Below, one piece after another: positions 55,492-64,000 of a stretch of DNA of 64,000 nt. The stretch covers positions 372,001 through 436,000 of the forward strand of contig NZ_CANLER010000001.1 in the NCBI RefSeq assembly GCF_947489715.1, written 5' to 3'. The stretch comes from an uncultured Roseovarius sp. GTDB taxonomy: Bacteria > Pseudomonadota > Alphaproteobacteria > Rhodobacterales > Rhodobacteraceae. The notes beneath the pieces were generated by a model. The model saw nothing but the letters and a program-made list of their open reading frames with translations. It searched no databases and was not told where the DNA came from. The position numbers and the translations under genes were made by a program. Every line of letters starts with the position of its first letter. Position 1 is the first letter of the stretch.

Positions 55492-55566
55492 ATGCGTTTT
55501 ATTTCAATCATTTTGTTTGCGAGTGTTCTTGTCATCAGTGTCAGTGTTTACACAAACAACCTTTGA
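55492..55566 (+). CDS. Putative 24-residue membrane peptide
   Basis: ATG-started frame encoding MRFISIILFASVLVISVS followed by VYTNNL. One hydrophobic helix fills nearly the whole peptide, with a single arginine at the start and a polar end. The ribosome site AGGAGGGG lies 6 bases upstream, close to the ideal and stronger than in most genes here. It could also be the start of a decayed longer gene. No homologue is recognised. Confidence 0.5.
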   Translation: MRFISIILFASVLVISVSVYTNNL

Positions 55567-55600
55567 CATCTGTCGCATTCTGCAAATTCCCGTCAGCTCA

Positions 55601-55624
55601 CCGTTTGTCTTTTCAAAGACACGG
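55601..55624 (+). terminator. Hairpin after the small ORF
   Basis: CCGT and ACGG enclose a stem GTCTT-TTCA-AAGAC with a two-base bulge, located 34 bases after the small ORF. No T run follows, so its role as a terminator is doubtful. Confidence 0.3.
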
Positions 55625-55672
55625 CGGCCCCAACGTCGTGGACGGAGTGCCAGCCCAAGTGCTGCACACCAC

Positions 55673-56428
55673 CTAACGCACGGATTCGATCGGGCCTTCG
55701 GCGCTGCCGTGAATGAATTGCTCAAGGTAGGGATCGCCGCTTTCGTCCATCTTGGCCACCGGGCCGGTCCACTGAATTACGCCGTCATGAAGCATGGCGA
55801 CATTATCGGCGATGGCGCGCACGCTGGTCATATCATGGGTGATGGTCATCGCGGTTGCACCCATTTCGACCACGATTTCACGGATCAGATCGTTGATCAC
55901 GCCTGACATGATCGGATCAAGCCCGGTTGTGGGCTCGTCGAAGAAGATGATCTCTGGCTCTGCGGCGATAGCGCGGGCGAGACCGACGCGTTTCTGCATT
56001 CCGCCGGACAGCTCTGCCGGGAAAAGATCTGCCACTTCTTTTTTTAGACCCACGCGGCGGAGTTTTTCGATGGCGATGGTGCGGGCCTCGTCTTTGGGGC
56101 GCTTGAGCGAACCACGCAGAAGCCGGAATGCAACGTTCTGCCAGACAGGCAGGGAGTCGAAGAGCGCGCCGCCCTGGAACAGCATGCCGAACCGGGCAAG
56201 GAAACTGTCACGTTCGGAGCGGCGGACATTCGTGACGTCCTTGCCGTCCAGCGTGATGGTGCCGCTGTCGGGGCTGACAAGGCCCAGAATGCTTTTGAGG
56301 CAGATGGATTTGCCGGTGCCCGATCCGCCGATCACCACCATCGACGTACCGCTTTCAATGGTCAGGTTGACCCCGCGCAGCACCTTGTTGCTGCCGAATG
56401 CTTTATGGACGTGCTTAAGCTCGATCAT
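55673..56428 (-). CDS. mlaF: Phospholipid ABC transporter ATP-binding protein MlaF
   Basis: A 251-residue ATPase of the Mla/Ttg2 lipid transport system. Walker A is IGGSGTGKS, the signature is ELSGGMQKRVGLARA, and Walker B is EIIFFDEPTTGLDP. It partners the permease encoded upstream, overlapping by 4 bases. MlaD, MlaC and MlaB genes are not in this operon. Confidence 0.92.
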   Translation of the reverse strand: MIELKHVHKAFGSNKVLRGVNLTIESGTSMVVIGGSGTGKSICLKSILGLVSPDSGTITLDGKDVTNVRRSERDSFLARFGMLFQGGALFDSLPVWQNVAFRLLRGSLKRPKDEARTIAIEKLRRVGLKKEVADLFPAELSGGMQKRVGLARAIAAEPEIIFFDEPTTGLDPIMSGVINDLIREIVVEMGATAMTITHDMTSVRAIADNVAMLHDGVIQWTGPVAKMDESGDPYLEQFIHGSAEGPIESVR

Positions 56429-57210
56429 AGGGAAAACAGGATGCTGGTGAGAAGGAAGTTGGCGGCAAGGATCAGAATGGCGGCGCTTTCGACCGCGCTT
56501 TTGGTGGCGCGCCCCACGCCCTGTGCGCCGCGTCCGGTATGGATGCCGTGATAGCAGCCCAGAAGCGTGGCGATAAATCCAAAGGCTGCCCCCTTGATCA
56601 GCGATGAAATGACATCGCGCGCTTCGATGAAATTCACTGTGTTCTGCAGGTAGGCTGCGGGGTTGAAACCCAGCGATTTGGTACCCACAACGTACCCACC
56701 TAGAATGCCAATGATATCACCGATCCCCACCAGAAGCGGCACCATTATCAGCCCGGCCAGGACGCGGGGCACTGTCAGATATTTCATCGGGTGGGTCGAT
56801 AGCGTGACCAGAGCGTCGATCTGTTCGGTCACTTTCATGGTGGCAATCTCGGCTGCGATCGAAGAAGTCACTCGTGCCGCAATCATCAGGCCCACCAGAA
56901 CCGGACCCAGTTCGCGGACCATGCCGATGGCGACAATCTGCGGAACGACCGCCTCGGCGTTGAAACGCGCACCGCCGGAATAAATCTGGAGGGCCAATGC
57001 GCCGCCGGTGAATATTGCTGTCATGCCAACAACTGGAAGGCTGAAATATCCAACACTCAGAAGGCTTTGAAGAATTTCTTTAAAGTAGAACGGCGGGCGC
57101 AGCATATGGCTGAGCGCTTCACCGCCAAAGATTGCCAGACGCCCCAGCGTGCCAAGTCCCCTTGTCACCGGGCGGCCAATAGCGGCCAGGGCGGCGAAGA
57201 ACCAACTCAT
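56425..57210 (-). CDS. mlaE: Phospholipid ABC transporter permease MlaE
   Basis: A 261-residue inner-membrane permease with five to six helices and the MlaE block [42 protein letters not shown] in parts. It overlaps alr upstream and mlaF downstream by 4 bases, so the three form one operon. Confidence 0.92.
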   Translation of the reverse strand: MSWFFAALAAIGRPVTRGLGTLGRLAIFGGEALSHMLRPPFYFKEILQSLLSVGYFSLPVVGMTAIFTGGALALQIYSGGARFNAEAVVPQIVAIGMVRELGPVLVGLMIAARVTSSIAAEIATMKVTEQIDALVTLSTHPMKYLTVPRVLAGLIMVPLLVGIGDIIGILGGYVVGTKSLGFNPAAYLQNTVNFIEARDVISSLIKGAAFGFIATLLGCYHGIHTGRGAQGVGRATKSAVESAAILILAANFLLTSILFSL

Positions 57211-58247
57211 CCGCCGACATAGCGGCGATTATAGCGCGCGCCCAATGAGGTGAGGATTTCGTAGCCGATCGTACCCGCGGCCTCTGCGAGTGTGTCGATG
57301 CCTTGACGCGGCCCGAGTAAATCCAGCGCCTTGGGGTTGGGATCGTCCAGATCGGTGATATCGACCCCGATCATATCCATCGAGATGCGGCCGGCAATTG
57401 GGCAGGCTATGTCATCGGCATAGAGTTGTGCGTCGTGTCCCATCGCGCGGATCACGCCATCAGCATAGCCCGCGGCAATGGTGGCGATGCGGGTCGGTCG
57501 GGTGGCGGTGAAGGCGTTGCCGTATCCCACAGTCTCTCCCTCGTCGAGGTCACGGCACTGAATGACGGGCACGCTTAAGCTGGCAACGGGGGTGCCATCA
57601 GCGAAGGGCAGGCCACCATAAAGGCCAATGCCGGGGCGGGTAAGGTCGAAATGGTAATCCGCACCCATCAGAATACCGCCGGTATTGGCAAGGCTGCGGG
57701 GGGCGTTAATGCCCTCGGTCATCTCGTGAAAGGTGGTCAGCTGTTGCGCATTCATCGTGTGATCGGGCTCATCGGCACAGGCAAGGTGGCTCATGATGAC
57801 CGTGGGGTTCTGTTGCAGGGCGATGTCGCGCACGGCGGCCCATTCAGATGCTTCCATCCCAAGCCGGTTCATGCCGGTATCGAGCTGGATGCCAAAGGGG
57901 TGGCCGGGCAAGGCCTCGATATGGCGCACAAGCTGGTCGAATGAGTTTGTCATCGGTGTCAGCGCCATGTCTCCGATCATGTCGGTGTCGCCGCGCATGT
58001 GGCCGGAAAAGACGTTGATGACGGGCCCCGGACCCATCGCACGACGCAGGGCGGCACCCTCTTCGGCGGCGGCAACAAAGAACGTTCGGGCACCGGCGCG
58101 GGCCAAAGCCCGACCGACGCGATCTGCACCCAGACCATAGGCATCGGCCTTGACCACGGCGGCGGTCTCGGTCGTGCTGCGTGTGTCGAGCGCGCGCCAG
58201 TTGGCGATCAGCGCGCCCAGATCAATTGACAGAGTAGCGGTTCCCAT
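57207..58247 (-). CDS. alr: Alanine racemase
   Basis: Pyridoxal phosphate enzyme making D-alanine for peptidoglycan. The PLP lysine is Lys33 in [12 protein letters not shown]; the catalytic tyrosine region is [25 protein letters not shown]. The 346-residue length is normal. It is the first gene of alr-mlaE-mlaF. Confidence 0.94.
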   Translation of the reverse strand: MGTATLSIDLGALIANWRALDTRSTTETAAVVKADAYGLGADRVGRALARAGARTFFVAAAEEGAALRRAMGPGPVINVFSGHMRGDTDMIGDMALTPMTNSFDQLVRHIEALPGHPFGIQLDTGMNRLGMEASEWAAVRDIALQQNPTVIMSHLACADEPDHTMNAQQLTTFHEMTEGINAPRSLANTGGILMGADYHFDLTRPGIGLYGGLPFADGTPVASLSVPVIQCRDLDEGETVGYGNAFTATRPTRIATIAAGYADGVIRAMGHDAQLYADDIACPIAGRISMDMIGVDITDLDDPNPKALDLLGPRQGIDTLAEAAGTIGYEILTSLGARYNRRYVGG

Positions 58248-58392
58248 GAGGTGGGTTTTGACATGCTGGTCGGTCGGGTCAAGGGGGAATGCGCGCTGGT
58301 GCGAAGCAGGTCAGGAAAAGATGGGTTACGCATGGCCTGTCGGGGTTCTTGCACATGCTGGTTCTGGCGGGTTTTTAAGCGTTGCCCACTTG

Positions 58393-58839
58393 TCAGCCTG
58401 TCGATGGCAGTTCGATCATAGACAGAAATTGGCTCCACCGTTTGATCCGTTCGACGAAATTGCCCGATCCTACAGGTTTGACAATGTAGCCCGCAACATG
58501 TTGCTCATAGGCTTTCCGAATATCCGTTGGTTGGTCAGATGTTGTCAGAACGAAAACCGGCACATGGCACAGCGCCGGATCACGGCGTAGCTCGCCCAGA
58601 AATTCATGGCCGTTCATGCGCGGCATATTGATGTCCAGCAGGATCACGGTTTGCGGCGAAGGGGATTGATGCTGGTCGGTCGCGGCGTGCAGTTTTTCAA
58701 GCGCCTCTACACCGTCTCGTGCCCGTGCCAAGGGCAAGGTGATACCGAGCTTGTCAAATGCCCGTCTGAGTGCCATCGCGTCGAGTTCGTTATCTTCGAC
58801 ATGTAGCAAATGAACTTCGGTTGTGTCTGCTGTGGTCAT
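58393..58839 (-). CDS. Single-domain response regulator (Rcp1-like)
   Basis: A 148-residue stand-alone receiver domain with acidic pocket HVEDNELD, phospho-acceptor Asp69 (VILLDINMPRMNG) and the conserved lysine in GYIVKPVG. There is no output domain. This subtype often pairs with phytochrome-like or CHASE kinases; the gene overlaps such a kinase by 4 bases. Confidence 0.9.
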   Translation of the reverse strand: MTTADTTEVHLLHVEDNELDAMALRRAFDKLGITLPLARARDGVEALEKLHAATDQHQSPSPQTVILLDINMPRMNGHEFLGELRRDPALCHVPVFVLTTSDQPTDIRKAYEQHVAGYIVKPVGSGNFVERIKRWSQFLSMIELPSTG

Positions 58840-60650
58840 GCTGCGATCTTCATTTCTACGGTATCCGAAAGGTGTTTGGGCCAGTCGAAGGTAAAGCGGC
58901 TGCCCTGACCCAACTGGCTGTCCAATTGAATGTTGCCATCGTAAAGTTTGACAGTTTTCTGAACAATCGACAGGCCGATACCAGTGCTGTCGGCAGATTT
59001 TGAAGGCTGCAAGGTCTGAAACATCTCGAAGATCTTGCCGTGGTATCGCGGGTCAATACCGGGGCCGTTATCTGAGACGGAAAAGTGCAAACGCTCGCCC
59101 CGATCCTCGATATTTATGTTGAGTTCGAGCTTGTCCGGTTCAGGATGGTACTTTCGCGCATTGCTGATCAGGTTTTGCAGAACCTGTTCCAGCCGTATCG
59201 CATCTGTGGCAATCTCCACCAAATCGCCGCTCAGCGTGTATTGATTGGGGCGCAACCCGGCAGAGGCACATAGCGATTGTATCAGTTGTGCGGTTTCGAC
59301 GGTTTCGGAAATCACGGAATCTGACCGAATACTGGAATAGGTGAGGATACCTGTAATCAGATTGTCCATCCGCCGCACCTGGTCTTCCAACATTTCGAGG
59401 TTTTCCAAAAGCTCGGATTCAGGATCATGGTCTTGCAGAATTTCCAGATCGTCACGGATACATTCGGCAAGGAAACCGATGCCTCGCAACGGGGTTTTGA
59501 GGTCGTGAGATGCGACGAAGGCGAACCGTTCAAGATCTTCGTTCGAGCGTTGCAACGATTCAGCGCGATTGCGCGCTTTCACATTCATCTGATCCGCAAA
59601 TACAAGCGCCCTGCGGTTGGAGCGCGTTAACAGCACGAAGAGACTGAACAATAAGGCATCAATGACCAGCCCCCCCACCAAGATCATGATTGGTTCATTG
59701 CTGCGGCTGGTAAATCTGAATTCAGGTGTTTCCCAGATGTCGAATGTCCATGTCCGACCATAGAATTCGACATCCCGGGTTAATCTGTATTGCGGTTCGA
59801 ATTCGCTGCTGTTCCGATCGTTTTCGTCATAAAGGACTTCGTCATCATCGCGTATCGAGAACTGTACCAGACGGCTATCCTTGCCCAACACACCTTCGAT
59901 GAGTTTGTGGAACAGAAACGGCGCGTAAACCGTTCCGACGAAATTCGCCCGCCGCTCTTCAATCGTAGCAGCCTGTTGTCCGGCGTAGAACGGCATGTGA
60001 AACAGGAAACCAGGTGTCTTTTGCGCGTCCTGAACCAGAACGATTGGCCCTGTGATCTGGGGCTTCCCGCTGTCACGTGCCTTCAGCGTCGCATTCAGAC
60101 GGTTGGTTTCGTGCGCCATGTCCAGACCAAGTGCGACAGAGTTCTCACCCTCGGGCTCGATATAGGTAATCGGGTAGAGGGTTTCGCCTTCATGCTCGGG
60201 ATAGACGCGAAATTCGGGCCTGGTTTGCCGCTGCTTGGCAAGGAATTCCCCAACCTCGGCACGCGGTATTCGGTAAATGATGCCAATACCATTGATACCG
60301 GGATACTTGGTTTCGATCTGCAAGGCTTCGGTGAAGGCCCGCCATTCCTCATAGCTGATTTCGCCGCCAGCGGATTGGATCGCGGCGACGCCGGACGCCA
60401 GCGCATCTTCGTATCTTGTCATCCGTTCCTGAACCAGTTCCAGAACCTGGTTCGAGTAACGCGTAAATCTGTTCTCTGCCTGTGACGCCACTTGCAGGCT
60501 GGTAATGTACCAGGCGCCGGTCGTCAGAAGCAAAGACAGAAGCACGGCAAGCCAGTGCACCGCATTGAGCTTGCTCATACGCGCAATTGCAGAGCGCTCA
60601 GCCTCTACTGCGTCTTCATCAGGATTTTTCGCCGTCAAATCGGAATTCAC
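58836..60650 (-). CDS. CHASE-domain sensor histidine kinase
   Basis: A 604-residue membrane kinase. Helices at about 32-52 and 320-342 flank a periplasmic CHASE domain (GINGIGIIYRIPRAEVGEFL; GLDMAHETNRLNATLKARDSG). The HisKA helix has His382 in VASHDLKTPLRGIGF, followed by the ATPase domain with NLISNARKYHPE and DSTGIGLSIVQKTV. The ligand is unknown. With the following receiver gene it forms a two-gene unit between dnaB and alr. Confidence 0.9.
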   Translation of the reverse strand: MNSDLTAKNPDEDAVEAERSAIARMSKLNAVHWLAVLLSLLLTTGAWYITSLQVASQAENRFTRYSNQVLELVQERMTRYEDALASGVAAIQSAGGEISYEEWRAFTEALQIETKYPGINGIGIIYRIPRAEVGEFLAKQRQTRPEFRVYPEHEGETLYPITYIEPEGENSVALGLDMAHETNRLNATLKARDSGKPQITGPIVLVQDAQKTPGFLFHMPFYAGQQAATIEERRANFVGTVYAPFLFHKLIEGVLGKDSRLVQFSIRDDDEVLYDENDRNSSEFEPQYRLTRDVEFYGRTWTFDIWETPEFRFTSRSNEPIMILVGGLVIDALLFSLFVLLTRSNRRALVFADQMNVKARNRAESLQRSNEDLERFAFVASHDLKTPLRGIGFLAECIRDDLEILQDHDPESELLENLEMLEDQVRRMDNLITGILTYSSIRSDSVISETVETAQLIQSLCASAGLRPNQYTLSGDLVEIATDAIRLEQVLQNLISNARKYHPEPDKLELNINIEDRGERLHFSVSDNGPGIDPRYHGKIFEMFQTLQPSKSADSTGIGLSIVQKTVKLYDGNIQLDSQLGQGSRFTFDWPKHLSDTVEMKIAA

Positions 60651-60877
60651 TGTGCGCCCCCGCTACACATTTCATCAATCGCAAGACCGATACGAAACCG
60701 CACCACCAGAACGACCGTGTTAAGATTTGTCGTGAAAGAGTGAATTATGAGTTAATTTTCATGCCCGACACGGCCTAGTTAAGCCGTATTTTAACGAAAT
60801 TCACCGCATCAGAGGCGCGTTGCAATACCGGGATAAAAGACAGGGATTGCCAATAAAACACTGCAATTGATCAGCGA

Positions 60878-62368
60878 TCAGAATTCCTGGTCGGCGCTGT
60901 TCTGTTGCCAGGGTTTCACCAGATTACCGAAACGGGTGAATTGCGCTTCAAAGCTGAGTTCGACTGTACCGATGGGTCCGTGGCGCTGTTTGCCGATGAT
61001 AACCTCGGCCTTGCCATGCAGGCGTGACATGCGCTCCTGCCACTCGGCGACCTCGTCCAGTTTCTCATCCGATGGTTTTTCGCGCTCGACGTAATACTCC
61101 TCGCGGAAGACGAACATGACCACGTCTGCATCCTGTTCGATGGAGCCAGATTCACGCAGGTCAGAAAGCTGAGGACGTTTGTCATCGCGGCTTTCAACCT
61201 GACGCGACAGCTGCGACAGGGCGATGACGGGGATATTAAGCTCTTTCGCGATGGCCTTGAGGCCCATAGAAATCTCACCGATTTCCTGCACACGGTTATC
61301 CGAGGTGCCGCGCACCAGTTGCAGGTAGTCAACGATCAGAAGGTCCAGCCCATGCGTACGTTTAAGGCGCCGGGCGCGTGCGGCCAGTTGCGAGATCGGA
61401 ATTGCGGCTGTGTCGTCGATGAAAAGCGGGCAGGCCTCAAGTTCTTTGGCGGCATCAACGAAACGTCGGAATTCAACCTCGTCCATATCGCCCTGACGGA
61501 TCTTGTGCGAGGAAATCTCGGATGCCTCGGCCAGGATACGACCCGCCAGCTGTTCGGCGCTCATTTCAAGACTGAAGAAACCGACGACACCGCCATCGAC
61601 TGCGCCTTCGGTACCGTCCGGGTGGGTGCCGCGTTTATAGGCCTTGGCGACATTGAACGCGATATTGGTGGCCAGAGAGGTTTTGCCCATCGAGGGACGG
61701 CCTGCCAGGATCAGAAGGTCGGATTTGTGCAACCCACCCAACATCTTGTCCATGTCCACGAGATCGGTGGCGATGCCAGCCAGACCGCCTTCGCGCATAT
61801 AGGCGGCGTTGGCCACGTTTACGGCGTCGGTCACGGCCTTCAGGAAAGATTGAAAGCCGCTATCGGTCTGGCCCTGCTCGGCAAGGTTATAAAGGCGTTG
61901 CTCGGCCTCGACGATCTGGTCCTTGGGTTCGCTATCGACCTCGACGCTGGCGGCCTTGCCGGCGATCTCCTGACCCAGGCCAATCAGTTCGCGGCGGATC
62001 GCCAGATCATAGATCATCTGGGCATAATCGCGTACCGCAAAGGCACTGATCGCCGCGCCGGCCAGCCGTGTGAGATATGCCGGGCCGCCCAGCTCCTTGA
62101 GCCCTTCATCCTCTTCCAGAAATGCCTTCAGAGTGACCGGCGATGCAAGGTTATTCTTGGCGATACGGGCAGAAGCCACGTCAAAAATACGGGCATGAAC
62201 GGGATCGTAGAAATGCTGTGAGCTGATGATGGATGCGATGCGATCATAGACATCGTTATTGGTCAGGATCGCGCCCAGCAGCTGCTGCTCTGCCTCGATC
62301 GAATGCGGCATCGTCTCCGCGTTCTGAATCTCTGCGCCCGTCGCATTGAATGTTGCGATTTCGTTCAT
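60878..62368 (-). CDS. dnaB: Replicative DNA helicase DnaB
   Basis: Hexameric fork helicase of 496 residues. The N-terminal domain (PHSIEAEQQLLGAIL) is followed by the RecA-like domain with Walker A AGRPSMGKTSLA, Walker B LLIVDYLQL and the motif ALSQLSRQVESR. No intein is present. The ribosome site AGGGG lies in a small CCCCT-CAATA-AGGGG hairpin at 62378-62392. DnaA boxes lie upstream. Confidence 0.96.
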   Translation of the reverse strand: MNEIATFNATGAEIQNAETMPHSIEAEQQLLGAILTNNDVYDRIASIISSQHFYDPVHARIFDVASARIAKNNLASPVTLKAFLEEDEGLKELGGPAYLTRLAGAAISAFAVRDYAQMIYDLAIRRELIGLGQEIAGKAASVEVDSEPKDQIVEAEQRLYNLAEQGQTDSGFQSFLKAVTDAVNVANAAYMREGGLAGIATDLVDMDKMLGGLHKSDLLILAGRPSMGKTSLATNIAFNVAKAYKRGTHPDGTEGAVDGGVVGFFSLEMSAEQLAGRILAEASEISSHKIRQGDMDEVEFRRFVDAAKELEACPLFIDDTAAIPISQLAARARRLKRTHGLDLLIVDYLQLVRGTSDNRVQEIGEISMGLKAIAKELNIPVIALSQLSRQVESRDDKRPQLSDLRESGSIEQDADVVMFVFREEYYVEREKPSDEKLDEVAEWQERMSRLHGKAEVIIGKQRHGPIGTVELSFEAQFTRFGNLVKPWQQNSADQEF

Positions 62369-62434
62369 TCTGCCTGTCCCCTTATTGAGGGGTTAATTAA
62401 CTGCTCACTCAATATTCCGCTACGTGGAAAGACC

Positions 62435-62556
62435 TGTGGAAGACCCGGCCTGAGCATTGTGGATATTGTTGTGGATAACACGAAAACTACCCTATATCGA
62501 GTTCAATCCAGCAGGTGACGCCATATATTGAGCTCCCAATGCGATTCTGTGGATAA
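62435..62556 (-). promoter_or_regulatory. Cluster of DnaA boxes upstream of dnaB
   Basis: On the minus strand TTATCCACA occurs twice exactly (62470-62478 and 62548-62556), and near matches lie at 62458-62466 (one mismatch) and 62435-62443 (two mismatches), all in the same orientation. This is the consensus DnaA-binding sequence. They fill the 207-base gap between pyrE and dnaB. Confidence 0.7.
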
Positions 62557-62575
62557 TTAGTCCACATTTTGTCCC

Positions 62576-63253
62576 CTACTTTTTATGCGCTTCCTGCCAC
62601 TTGCGCGGATCGTTCAGGAAAGCCTCGACTCCATCGAGGGTCGCGCTGGTGAAGCTGCCCTGTGCACGGGCTTCGGCCAGAACATCCCACCAGGTGCAGA
62701 GATGATGCAGTGCCACGCCGTGATCGCCCAGGGTCTTTTCGGTCTCCGGGAAGATGCCGTAGTAGAAGATCACCGCCGTGTGGCCGCAGGAGGCACCAGT
62801 TTCGCGAATGGCATCGACAAAGCTGAGCTTGGATCCACCATCGGTCGTCAGATCCTCGACCAGAAGTACACGCTCGCCTTCGGCCATCGCGCCTTCGATG
62901 CGGGCGTTGCGGCCATAGCCCTTGGGCTTTTTGCGCACATAGGTCATCGGCAGGGCCATGCGCTCGGCCACCAGTGCCGCAAAGGGGATGCCCGCGGTTT
63001 CGCCGCCCGCGATATTGTCAAACGCCTCAAACCCCGCATTGCGCATCACTGTGACGGTCAGGAAATCCATCAAGGTGCTGCGGATGCGCGGAAAGCTGAT
63101 CAGTTTGCGACAGTCGATATAGGTCGGGCTGGGCAATCCCGAGGCCAGCGTGAACGGTTCCTCCGCGTTGAAATGCACGGCCTCGATTTCCAACAGCATT
63201 CGCGCGGTCAGGCGGGCAATTTCAGAGGCATCGGGATAGCTGGACGGGATCAT
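62576..63253 (-). CDS. pyrE: Orotate phosphoribosyltransferase
   Basis: Pyrimidine synthesis enzyme joining orotate and PRPP to give OMP. The PRPP motif is [14 protein letters not shown], and the [19 protein letters not shown] block is typical of the alphaproteobacterial form. The length is 225 residues. AGGAGTTT precedes the ATG. It lies 22 bases after pyrC on the same strand. Confidence 0.94.
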   Translation of the reverse strand: MIPSSYPDASEIARLTARMLLEIEAVHFNAEEPFTLASGLPSPTYIDCRKLISFPRIRSTLMDFLTVTVMRNAGFEAFDNIAGGETAGIPFAALVAERMALPMTYVRKKPKGYGRNARIEGAMAEGERVLLVEDLTTDGGSKLSFVDAIRETGASCGHTAVIFYYGIFPETEKTLGDHGVALHHLCTWWDVLAEARAQGSFTSATLDGVEAFLNDPRKWQEAHKK

Positions 63254-63275
63254 GTTGCGGAAACTCCTGTTCGGA

Positions 63276-64000
63276 CTAGGCGGTCACGGACCATGTAAGC
63301 GGAAAGCCGGGATCAAAGACGGTGACAGGTCCGTCTTCGGTGTCAATCTTTTCGGGGTAGGTGACAGTATCGCCTCTGCTGAGCGTTATCGTGCCGTCAT
63401 TCACGGGCAGGCCATAGAAGGCCGGGCCGTTGAGCGAGGTAAAGGCCTCGAGCCGGTCGAGCGCGCCTTCTTCCTCGAACACATGGGCGAGGATCGACAG
63501 GGTGTTGGTGGCCGTGAAGCACCCCGCGCAGCCACAGGCGTTTTCCTTGAGCGCATCGGTGTGCGGCGCGCTGTCGGTGCCCAGAAAGAACCGGGGATCA
63601 CCCGAAGTTGCTGCCGCCCGCAGGGCAAGGCGGTGATCCTCGCGCTTGGCGACGGGCAGGCAGTAGTAATGCGGCTTGATCCCACCGACCAGAATATGAT
63701 TGCGGTTGATGATCAGGTGATGGGTTGTGATCGTCGCGCCAAGGTTTTCCTGGCTCAGGGCATAATCCACACCGTCGCGGGTTGTGATGTGTTCCATCAC
63801 GGTACGCAGGCCGGGTGTGGCACGGCGAATGGGATCCAGCACGCGGTCGATGAACACCGCCTCGCGGTCGAAAATGTCGATGGCAGGGTCTGTTACCTCG
63901 CCGTGCAGGCAAAGCGGCAGTCCGATTTGTGCCATGCGTTCCAGCACGCCGCGCACCTTGTCGAAATTCGCAACCCCGCTGGCCGAGTTCGTGGTGGCCC
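63276..64000 (-). CDS. pyrC: Dihydroorotase (3' part, cut by window end)
   Basis: The C-terminal 240 or so residues of a PyrC-type (class II) dihydroorotase, which closes carbamoyl aspartate to dihydroorotate. Seen are LCLHGEVTD and [12 protein letters not shown] with metal-binding histidines, [11 protein letters not shown], and [23 protein letters not shown] with the catalytic aspartate. The frame stays open to base 64000 (reading [19 protein letters not shown]), so the 5' end lies outside. It precedes pyrE. Confidence 0.93.
   Translation of the reverse strand, partial: ATTNSASGVANFDKVRGVLERMAQIGLPLCLHGEVTDPAIDIFDREAVFIDRVLDPIRRATPGLRTVMEHITTRDGVDYALSQENLGATITTHHLIINRNHILVGGIKPHYYCLPVAKREDHRLALRAAATSGDPRFFLGTDSAPHTDALKENACGCAGCFTATNTLSILAHVFEEEGALDRLEAFTSLNGPAFYGLPVNDGTITLSRGDTVTYPEKIDTEDGPVTVFDPGFPLTWSVTA

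Larger units (their letters stand above)
55263..55672. other. 410-base region between DUF2852 and mlaF
   Basis: No large gene. It holds two 17-base palindromes, a short ORF with a strong ribosome site at 55492, and a hairpin at 55601-55624 ahead of the convergent mlaF gene. It is more AT-rich than its surroundings. Confidence 0.6.

Noticed and set aside
1..64000. CRISPR arrays, tRNA or rRNA genes, transposases and prophage genes.
   Set aside because: None was seen on either strand in a reading of gaps and frames.

Overview
The window reads as chromosomal DNA of an alphaproteobacterium of the family Rhodobacteraceae, most likely the marine Roseobacter group. The indications are the nifR3(dusB)-ntrB-ntrC-ntrY-ntrX block with an NtrC that lacks the sigma-54 contact loop, the order trkA-trkH-hfq-hflX, a fused ispDF, xseB-ispA-dxs, a class II DAHP synthase, PAS_5, DUF2852 and invasion-associated locus B proteins, and two TRAP uptake operons. 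No rRNA or tRNA gene, insertion sequence, prophage or CRISPR array was found. Most of the window is core housekeeping DNA.

Layout. 0-5 kb: cell envelope genes (L,D-transpeptidase, lpxD, an acyl carrier protein and a ketoacyl-ACP synthase), then a secreted IalB-like protein on the other strand. 5.1-5.6 kb: a gene-free stretch with two minus-strand terminator hairpins and a complementary 19-base pair of arms, possibly two small RNAs. 5.5-16 kb: HerA-like ATPase, small-molecule kinase-like protein, xseB-ispA-dxs (isoprenoids), a sugar dehydrogenase-like protein, a GlxA regulator, DAHP synthase and a PAS protein. 16.4-21.6 kb: yicC-gmk-gamma carbonic anhydrase, a decayed GMC oxidoreductase, hpt with a 59-residue membrane protein, a COQ10/RatA protein and an MmgE/PrpD protein. 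21.6-32.4 kb: amtB, cinA-pgpA-ispDF, and the nitrogen control genes dusB-ntrBC and ntrYX. 32.7-39.1 kb: a lipoprotein, potassium uptake (trkA, trkH), hfq-hflX, a Nudix hydrolase and an AhpD-like protein.

39.2-52.2 kb is the accessory part. It holds a TRAP operon in the order P-M-Q with a divergent MocR regulator, an epoxide hydrolase, a Cache-domain sensor kinase with a NarL-type regulator, and a divergent second TRAP operon with an oversized DctQ and DctM. 52.3-55.3 kb: an acyltransferase, the N-degron enzyme bpt, an RDD protein and a DUF2852 protein. 55.3-64 kb: a 24-codon membrane ORF near two matching palindromes, alr-mlaE-mlaF, a CHASE histidine kinase with its response regulator, dnaB preceded by DnaA boxes, pyrE, and the 3' part of pyrC cut by the window end.

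Many genes overlap by 4 bases (stop and start sharing ATGA, GTGA or TTGA), which marks tight operons. The best leads are non-coding: the tandem complementary RNA locus at 5.3-5.4 kb, the hairpin over the lpxD ribosome binding site, the paired palindromes with a tiny membrane protein at 55.3-55.6 kb, and DnaA boxes before dnaB. No wholly new multi-gene system could be established from sequence alone.
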